This document shows, piece by piece, positions 58,444-64,000 of a DNA stretch of 64,000 nucleotides. How positions within the stretch are numbered: the first letter of the stretch is position 1; each line of letters opens with the position of its first letter. Position numbers and translations under genes: made by a program. Location of the stretch: assembly GCF_003234085.1 (NCBI RefSeq), contig NZ_QKSD01000013.1, positions 1-64,000 of the forward strand, in the 5' to 3' direction. The DNA is from Curtobacterium sp. MCPF17_052 (GTDB lineage Bacteria > Actinomycetota > Actinomycetes > Actinomycetales > Microbacteriaceae). Below the pieces are notes generated by a model that saw nothing but the letters and a program-made list of their open reading frames with translations, was not told the DNA's origin and did not search any database.

Positions 58444-60069
58444 TCAGGCGGACGGGCCGGCTGCCAGCCGCCCGGCGGCACGGACGAGCCGCTGTGTGAC
58501 GGGGTGTTCCGGACGGCCGAACACGGCCTCGGCCGGGCCGTGCTCGACGACGGTGCCCTCGTGGACGACGAGCACCTCGTCCGCGAGCCGCCGGACGGCT
58601 CGCAGGTCGTGCGACACGAAGACCATCGCGACGCCGGTGTCGTCGCGGAGCCGTTCGAGCAGGCCCAGCACGGCGTCCTGCACGGTGGCGTCGAGCGCGG
58701 TCACCGGCTCGTCGAGCACCAGGACCTCCGGCTCGGTGGCCAGCGCGCGGGCGATCGCGAGCCGCTGCCGCTGACCGCCGGACAGGGTGCGGGGCGACCG
58801 GGTCCGGAGGCTCGTGTCGAGGTCGACCTGTCGCAGTGCGGCCTCGACACGGTCGCCCAGGGCACCGGTCGCACGCCGGGCACGGCCTCCGCTCAGGGCG
58901 TCGGCGAGCACGCGGTCGACGTCCCACCGCTCGTCGAACGTGGCGCCCGGGTCCTGGACGACCGCGGCGATCCGGTGTCGCCGAGCACGACGCTCGCGCT
59001 CGGGGAGCGGTGCCCACGCCTCGCCGTCGAGCGTGACCGTCCCGGCGTCCGGCGTCTCGAGCCCGAGGAGCATCCGCGCCACCGTCGTCTTCCCGGAGCC
59101 CGACGCCCCGACCACGCCGAGCACCCGGCCCGGCGCGACCCGCAGCGCGACGTCGGTGACGGCGGCCACTCCCGGGTAGGAACGCACGAGGCCCTCCGCG
59201 GCGAGCACCGGCTGCTCGACCGCCAGCACCGGCTGCTCCGATGCGGACGGGACGTCCCCGGCACGGACCGTCGCTGTCGACCGCGCCGCGCGCACCAGGG
59301 CCTGCGTGGCGGGGTGGGTCGGGGCCTCCAGGACGGTGGCGGTCGGACCCTCCTCGACGATCCGGCCGGCGTCCATCACCGCGACGCGGTCCGCCCAGCC
59401 CGCGACGAGTCCGAGGTCGTGCGTCACGACGAGCAGCCCGGTGCCCCGCTGTTGCGCGGCCCGCAGCTGCTCCATCACGCGGAGGGCGATCCCGGCGTCG
59501 AGGGCCGTGGTCGGTTCGTCCGCGACGAGGAGCCCGGGCCGGCCGATCGTCGCGGCGGCGATGAGGGCACGCTGTCGCATGCCGCCGGACAGCGTGCCAG
59601 CGGTCCGGCCGTCGGTGGCGAGCGCGGGGTCGAGCCCGACGGCCTCCAGTTCGGCGCGGACCGCCTCCACGCGGTCGCGGGCCGACAGGTCGGTGTGCAG
59701 GCGGAGGGCGTCCGCGACCTCGCGCCCGACGGGACGGAGCGGGTCCAGAGCGCCCAGGGCCTCCTGGCCGACGTAGCCGACGTGCCGACCGCGGACCGCG
59801 CGCCACCGACGTTCCGACAGGCCACGAACGTCGTGGTCGGCGACGGCGAGCCGGTCGGCCGTCACCACCGCACCGGTGGCGGAGAGGCCGAGTGCCGCTC
59901 GGACCGTGACCGACTTGCCGGACCCGGACGCGCCCACGAGCGCGACGCACTCACCCCGGGCGACCCGGAGCGTGACGTCGGAGACGAGGGGGAGGCCGTC
60001 GATCGTGACGGAGAGACCGGCGACCTCGAGGGTGAGGTCGCCGCCGTGCCCGCTCACCGCGCCGCTCAC
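58444..60069 (-). CDS. Fused DppD-DppF-type ABC transporter ATPase
   Basis: A 541-residue protein with two complete ABC ATPases. Domain 1 (about 10-250) has Walker A GASGSGKSV, signature LSGGMRQRALIAAAT and Walker B LLVADEPTTALD. Domain 2 (about 280-535) has GASGSGKTTVARM, signature LSGGQRQRLAIARAL and VLVLDEPVTALD. Such fusions power peptide, nickel or glutathione-type importers. The GTG start at 60069 overlaps the permease stop (GTGA). The first codons are a tandem repeat (GTGAGCGGCGCG GTGAGCGGG), so GTG at 60057 is an alternative start. Confidence 0.94.
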   Translation of the reverse strand: MSGAVSGHGGDLTLEVAGLSVTIDGLPLVSDVTLRVARGECVALVGASGSGKSVTVRAALGLSATGAVVTADRLAVADHDVRGLSERRWRAVRGRHVGYVGQEALGALDPLRPVGREVADALRLHTDLSARDRVEAVRAELEAVGLDPALATDGRTAGTLSGGMRQRALIAAATIGRPGLLVADEPTTALDAGIALRVMEQLRAAQQRGTGLLVVTHDLGLVAGWADRVAVMDAGRIVEEGPTATVLEAPTHPATQALVRAARSTATVRAGDVPSASEQPVLAVEQPVLAAEGLVRSYPGVAAVTDVALRVAPGRVLGVVGASGSGKTTVARMLLGLETPDAGTVTLDGEAWAPLPERERRARRHRIAAVVQDPGATFDERWDVDRVLADALSGGRARRATGALGDRVEAALRQVDLDTSLRTRSPRTLSGGQRQRLAIARALATEPEVLVLDEPVTALDATVQDAVLGLLERLRDDTGVAMVFVSHDLRAVRRLADEVLVVHEGTVVEHGPAEAVFGRPEHPVTQRLVRAAGRLAAGPSA

Positions 60070-60992
60070 CGCGCCGCTCCCGCGCGGCGGAGCGCCCGGC
60101 CGAGCACCGTCACCGCGGTCGCGAGCACCACGATCGCCAGCCCCGGGAACGTGCTCATCCAGGGTGCGGTCTGCAGGTAGGTACGGCCGTCGGCGAGCAT
60201 CGCACCCCACTCGGGCACCGGCGGCGGTGTCCCGACGCCGAGGTAGCTGAGCGCCGACGCCCACACCACGGCCTGGCCGATGCCGAGCGTGCCGACCGCG
60301 ACGACCGGCCAGAGCGCCGCCGGCAACACGTGGCGGAGCACGATGGCGGCGGGGGAGCGGCCGAGCAGCACCGCGGTCTCGACGACCTGGGACGACCGCG
60401 CGGTGCGGACCAGGCCGCGGACGATCCGGGCGTACCCGGGGGCGGTCGCGAACCCGACCGCGAGCATCGCCGGCACCGGTCCGGGCCCGGTGACGGCGAT
60501 GACGACGAGTGCGACGAGGAGCAGCGGCAGCGCGAAGGCGACCTCGGTGACCCGCCCCACGACGGCGTCGACGACCCGGCCGCCGAGCCCGGCGAGGACG
60601 CCGAGGACGACGCCGGTGCCACCGCCGACGAGCGTGGCGACCACGCCGACCAGCAGTGAGGCGCGCGTCCCCGCGACCACCCGTGCCAGGATGTCACGTC
60701 CGGATTCGTCGGTGCCGAAGGGGTGGCCGGCACCGGGCGGCAGGAGCGCCTCGGTCGGGTGCACCGCGAGTGGGTGCGACCCGCCGAGCAGCGCCGGCCA
60801 GAGCGCCGCCACGACGGCGACCGCCACCACCACTGCTGCGACGGTCCCTGCCGGGCCGAGCGTCCCCCCACGGAATCGCTCGGACCGGCGTCCGGCGCGG
60901 GCGGCGCCGGGGTCCTGGGACGGCGTGCTGCCGGGCACGCCGTCGATGCTGCTGCGTCCGGACGGGAGGCCCGGGTCGACGATGCCGCTCAC
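60066..60992 (-). CDS. DppC-type ABC transporter permease
   Basis: A 308-residue permease with six predicted spans. The N-terminal 45 residues are soluble; their codons include GACGGGAGGCCCG (60961-60973), a member of the palindrome family, here read as PGLPS. HPFGTDESGRDILARVVAGT is a DppC hallmark, and the EAA loop region is VLRHVLPAALWPVVAV. GTG start at 60992 overlaps the DppB-type stop. Confidence 0.93.
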   Translation of the reverse strand: MSGIVDPGLPSGRSSIDGVPGSTPSQDPGAARAGRRSERFRGGTLGPAGTVAAVVVAVAVVAALWPALLGGSHPLAVHPTEALLPPGAGHPFGTDESGRDILARVVAGTRASLLVGVVATLVGGGTGVVLGVLAGLGGRVVDAVVGRVTEVAFALPLLLVALVVIAVTGPGPVPAMLAVGFATAPGYARIVRGLVRTARSSQVVETAVLLGRSPAAIVLRHVLPAALWPVVAVGTLGIGQAVVWASALSYLGVGTPPPVPEWGAMLADGRTYLQTAPWMSTFPGLAIVVLATAVTVLGRALRRAGAAR

Positions 60993-61990
60993 CGCGCCTC
61001 CGCCTCGTCCGACGTCGTGCCCCGCGGGTCGACCGCCCGCTCGACGAGGTCCGCCGCGGCGAGCACCACGACGTACGCCGCCGCCGACACCAGGGCGATC
61101 CCGGCGACGAGGGGCATGTCCCGCTGCGTCACGGCGGTCACCAGCGCCCGCCCGATGCCGGGCAGCGCGAACACCGATTCGACGACCACGGCCCCGGACA
61201 CCAGCGACCCGAAGGCCCAGGCGGACAGGGCGATGCCGGGCAGCGCCGCGTGCCGGAGCAGGTGTCGCCCGAACAGCCCCGCGCGGGACTCGCCCCGGCC
61301 CAGTGCCGCGAGGGCGAACGCCGAGCGCTGCGCGTCCACGACGCCGTCGCGGATCGTCTCGGCCAGGTAGCCGGCGACCGGCACCGCGACGACCAACACG
61401 GGCAACACCCACCCGCGGACGGTCCCGTCGCTCACCGCGGGCACCCAACCCAGGCTGCCGGCGAAGACGACGATGAGCACGCTGCCGAGCCAGAAGTGCG
61501 GCATCACGCTCGCGGTCACCGACAGCCCGGTGGTCAGCAGCGCCGCCGTGCGCCCGCGCTGCGTCGACCACCACGCGGCGACGACCGCGAGCAGCCAGGC
61601 GACGACGAGCCCCGCCACCGCGAGCGTCAGCGTGACCGGGAGCTCCTGCGTCAGCAGCGTCGACACCGGCGTGCGGAACGCGTACGAGTCGCCGAGCTGC
61701 CCGGTCGCCAGGCGTCCGAGGAACACCGCGTACTGCACCAGCACCGGGCGGTCGAGGCCGTACTCGGAGCGGACCTGCGCCACCGCCTCGGCCGAGGCCT
61801 GCGAGCCCGGACCGCCGAGGATCGCGAGTGCCGGGTCACCGGGGATCAGGCGGATCGCGACGAACACGATCGTCGCGACCGCCCACAGGACGCCGACCCC
61901 GCCGAGCAGCCGGCGCACCGCCCAGCGCGCCCACCCGACGGCGGGCGAGTGGCGTGCCGGACGGGTGCCGGGCCTCCTGGTCGTCCCCAC
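60989..61990 (-). CDS. DppB-type ABC transporter permease
   Basis: A 333-residue permease with six spans. IVFVAIRLIPGDPALAILGG is the family's first periplasmic region, SYAFRTPVSTLLTQELPVTL follows, and the EAA loop is FGRHLLRHAALPGIALSAWA. The start is uncertain. GTG at 61990 lies 7 bases past the binding-protein stop and gives a 25-residue Arg-rich lead before the first helix; a GTG about 24 codons later (reading VRRLLGG) is possible. Confidence 0.9.
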   Translation of the reverse strand: MGTTRRPGTRPARHSPAVGWARWAVRRLLGGVGVLWAVATIVFVAIRLIPGDPALAILGGPGSQASAEAVAQVRSEYGLDRPVLVQYAVFLGRLATGQLGDSYAFRTPVSTLLTQELPVTLTLAVAGLVVAWLLAVVAAWWSTQRGRTAALLTTGLSVTASVMPHFWLGSVLIVVFAGSLGWVPAVSDGTVRGWVLPVLVVAVPVAGYLAETIRDGVVDAQRSAFALAALGRGESRAGLFGRHLLRHAALPGIALSAWAFGSLVSGAVVVESVFALPGIGRALVTAVTQRDMPLVAGIALVSAAAYVVVLAAADLVERAVDPRGTTSDEAEAR

Positions 61991-61997
61991 CGGTGCG

Positions 61998-63647
61998 TCA
62001 GCGGGCGAGCCACGCCGTCCCGAACCACGGCGTGGAGACCGACGTGGTCGAGATGCCGTGCACGGCCGAGCGGTACAGGAAGTGGTTCTGCTGGTCGTAG
62101 AGCGGCAGGACGGTCCGGCTCTCGAGGATCGTCTCCTGCGCCTGCTCGACCAGGTCGGCACGCTCCGACGAGTCGGCGGTCTGCGCCGCCTGCTCGAGCA
62201 GCCGGTCGAGGGCCGGGTCGTCGAGCTGCGCGAGGTTCGCGAAGTACCCGGACGGTGCCGGAGTGATCGACGCGGAGTCGTAGAGGATGCGCAGGACGTC
62301 CGGGCCGACCTTCGTGTACGGAGCACTGACGACGTCGTACTGGTTCGCCGCCAACGCCGCGTACCAGCTGGACAGGTCGAGTTCCTCGAGCTCGACGGTG
62401 ATGCCGACCTCCGCCTCGGACGCCTGGATCTGCTGGAACAGGCTGCGCTCGGCGGGCACCGACTGGTTCGTGGAGACCGGGAACGTGACGGTGAGGGGCT
62501 TGCCGTCCTTCTCGCGGACGCCGTCGCTGTTCGTCTTCCAGCCGGCGGCATCGAGCAGGCGCTTCGCTTCGGACGGGTCGTACGCGAAGAGCGACTCGTC
62601 GGAGTACGAGGTCGGCTCCACGCTGGACAGGACCGAGTACGAGCGCTTCGCGGTCCCGAGGAACAGGGACTTCAGGCCGGGGTCGATCTCGGCAGCTGCG
62701 ATGAACGCCTTGCGGACGGACTCGTCCTGGAAGACGCCGTGGCCGGAGTTCAGCTCGAGCCGGTTCGACGCGCCGGGACGCGGGGCGTCGAGGTCTCGGA
62801 TCGCAGCCTTCGACGACGCGGCCCGCAGCTGGTCGGGCTGGGCGTTGTCGATGACGTCGACCTGGCCGGACTGCAGCGCTGCGTAGCGGGACGTCGAGTC
62901 CGGCAGGAACCGCCAGGTCAGACCGTCGAGCCGGGGCTTCGTGGTCGAGCCGCCGAGCGGCGTGTAGTCGGCGTTCTCCGTCAGGGTGACGCGGTCGCCG
63001 TGCTTCCAGTCGGTGACCTCGAACGGGCCGGTACCGACGGGGGACTCGCAGTTCGTGGCCTGCTTCCGCTGCAGGGCCTTCGGCGACTCCATGCCGACCC
63101 AGGGCTGCGAGAACGACTCCAGCAGCGCGGCGTCCGGCCGGCTGAGCGAGAGGGTGACCGTCCGGTCGTCGGTGGCCGTGGCCTTCTCGATCGACTGCAG
63201 GGCGAGGTACCCGGTGCTGGATGCTGTGGCCGGGTCCTGCACGTGCTCGATGTTCGCCACGACGGCGGCGGCGTCGAACGGGGTGCCGTCGGTGAACGTC
63301 ACGTCATCCCGCAGGATGAAGGTGAGGGTCTTGCCGTCATCGCTCGTCGACCACTTCGTGGCCAGCTCGGGCGTCGGCCGCCCGTCGTCGAGACCGACGA
63401 GTTCCTCGATGTACTGCGTCGCCAGGAGCGCCTGCGGGTAGTTGCCGCCGACGTGCGGGTCGAGGCAGGTCGGTTCCGCGTCGCCCGAGGCGTACGTCAG
63501 CGTGCCGCCACGGACCGGGGTGCTGCTGTCGCTGGGGCTGCCGCCGCCGGAGCAGGCGGCGACGGCCAGGAGGACCGTGGCCGCGCTGGCGACGCCGGTC
63601 ACGATGCGCCGCAGCGCCGGGCTTTTCTGTACTGGGTCCAAGATCAT
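61998..63647 (-). CDS. Family 5 substrate-binding lipoprotein (oligopeptide/nickel type)
   Basis: A 549-residue binding protein for the adjacent permeases. The lipoprotein signal ends at Cys32 (LLAVAAC). The SBP_bac_5 pattern is clear: GGTLTYASGDAEPTCLDPHV, TFILRDDVTFTDGTPFDAAA, GTGPFEVTDWKHGDRVTL and VRKAFIAAAEIDP. Ligand could be a peptide, metal chelate or other small molecule. A TAGACT box (63662-63657) lies 9 bases before the ATG, so the leader is nearly absent. It heads a four-gene operon and is divergent from a TetR gene 32 bp away. Confidence 0.93.
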   Translation of the reverse strand: MILDPVQKSPALRRIVTGVASAATVLLAVAACSGGGSPSDSSTPVRGGTLTYASGDAEPTCLDPHVGGNYPQALLATQYIEELVGLDDGRPTPELATKWSTSDDGKTLTFILRDDVTFTDGTPFDAAAVVANIEHVQDPATASSTGYLALQSIEKATATDDRTVTLSLSRPDAALLESFSQPWVGMESPKALQRKQATNCESPVGTGPFEVTDWKHGDRVTLTENADYTPLGGSTTKPRLDGLTWRFLPDSTSRYAALQSGQVDVIDNAQPDQLRAASSKAAIRDLDAPRPGASNRLELNSGHGVFQDESVRKAFIAAAEIDPGLKSLFLGTAKRSYSVLSSVEPTSYSDESLFAYDPSEAKRLLDAAGWKTNSDGVREKDGKPLTVTFPVSTNQSVPAERSLFQQIQASEAEVGITVELEELDLSSWYAALAANQYDVVSAPYTKVGPDVLRILYDSASITPAPSGYFANLAQLDDPALDRLLEQAAQTADSSERADLVEQAQETILESRTVLPLYDQQNHFLYRSAVHGISTTSVSTPWFGTAWLAR

Positions 63648-63679
63648 GGCGCGACGAGTCTAGCGGTTTACTGGAGGGC

Positions 63680-64000
63680 ATGGACCAGCCAACCCGCCGA
63701 GGCGGTCGACCGCGACGATCGAGCGCCGAGGTGCTCGCCGACGCCGCTGCCGAGCTCTTCCTCGAGCAGGGGTACGCGAAGACCACCGTGGACCACATCG
63801 CCGCCCGCGCCGGTGTCAGTCGCGCGACCTTCTTCAACTACTTCGCCGCGAAGTCCGACGTGATGTGGCTCGACCTCGACGCCGCGGTGGCCGAGTTCCC
63901 GCAGCACCTGGCGACCTCCGCCGAGACGAGCGCCGTCCGCGCCGTGGAGGACGCCCTGCTCGCCACCGCCCGCGCCCACGATCCGGACCGCGTGCCCTGG
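63680..64000 (+). CDS. TetR-family regulator (cut by window edge)
   Basis: The first 107 codons of a TetR protein. The HTH reads ADAAAELFLEQGYAKTTVDH and GVSRATFFNYFAAKSDVMWL. The ATG at 63680 has GGAGGG upstream. It is divergent from the binding protein of the DppBCDF-type importer, which it may regulate. The 3' part is outside the window. Confidence 0.9.
   Translation, partial: MDQPTRRGGRPRRSSAEVLADAAAELFLEQGYAKTTVDHIAARAGVSRATFFNYFAAKSDVMWLDLDAAVAEFPQHLATSAETSAVRAVEDALLATARAHDPDRVPW

Overview
The window is very GC-rich, gene-dense actinobacterial DNA. Signs of lineage include many GTG and TTG starts, GTGA/ATGA stop-start overlaps, leaderless genes with TANNNT -10 boxes, tandem clpP1-clpP2, a mycothiol-linked DsbA-like protein, an actinobacterial LexA box, and CIRCE plus HAIR heat-shock operators. 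Gene content and protein wording fit the family Microbacteriaceae, with Curtobacterium the best guess. The genus is an inference, not something read directly. No phage, IS or CRISPR genes are present. The left edge opens just downstream of a small heat-shock gene and the right edge cuts a TetR regulator.

Layout. 1-6.7 kb: Hsp20 under two heat-shock operators, truncated haemoglobin plus MscS channel, aminopeptidase N, and a DsbA-like oxidoreductase. 6.7-8.5 kb: a repeat-rich stretch around a divergent acetyltransferase/XRE-cupin regulator pair whose start codons overlap. 8.5-17.7 kb: rpiB, a Nei-type DNA glycosylase, an amidohydrolase with PaiB, a serine beta-lactamase-like protein, a membrane protein, and a two-component system coupled to a RhtA-type exporter. 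17.7-18.6 kb: an SOS box followed by a chain of overlapping small ORFs. 18.6-31.8 kb: a LacI-controlled glycan cluster with sugar ABC importer, GH5, GH38, GH18 (EndoH-like) and GH92 enzymes. I read this as a pathway for high-mannose N-glycans. 31.8-36.1 kb: small regulator/enzyme modules, each with a visible palindromic operator. 36.1-43.0 kb: a degenerate SGNH hydrolase and a complete ribose operon (rbsR-A-C-B-K-D). 43.0-49.8 kb: tRNA-Gly with a duplicated 3' end, tRNA-Pro, tig-clpP1-clpP2, copper genes ycnI-copC, and clpX. 49.8-64 kb: M3 peptidase, TetR/hydrolase pair, valS, an MHS-family transporter, and an oligopeptide-type ABC importer next to a TetR gene.

How genes work together. In the glycan cluster an exported EndoH-like enzyme would release N-glycans. 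A lipoprotein-dependent importer, which lacks its own ATPase, would take up the oligosaccharide. GH92 and GH38 alpha-mannosidases and a GH5 (possible beta-mannosidase) would then reduce it to mannose and GlcNAc. The ribose operon imports, mutarotates and phosphorylates ribose. The tig-clpP1P2-clpX block supplies chaperone and protease functions.

The noncoding DNA is unusually informative. It holds three copies of a GCGAAAGCGACAG-ended palindrome, a GGGAGGCC palindrome family that appears both between and inside genes, a 118-bp tandem duplication, tandem repeats anchored on stop codons, and operator pairs for at least seven regulators.
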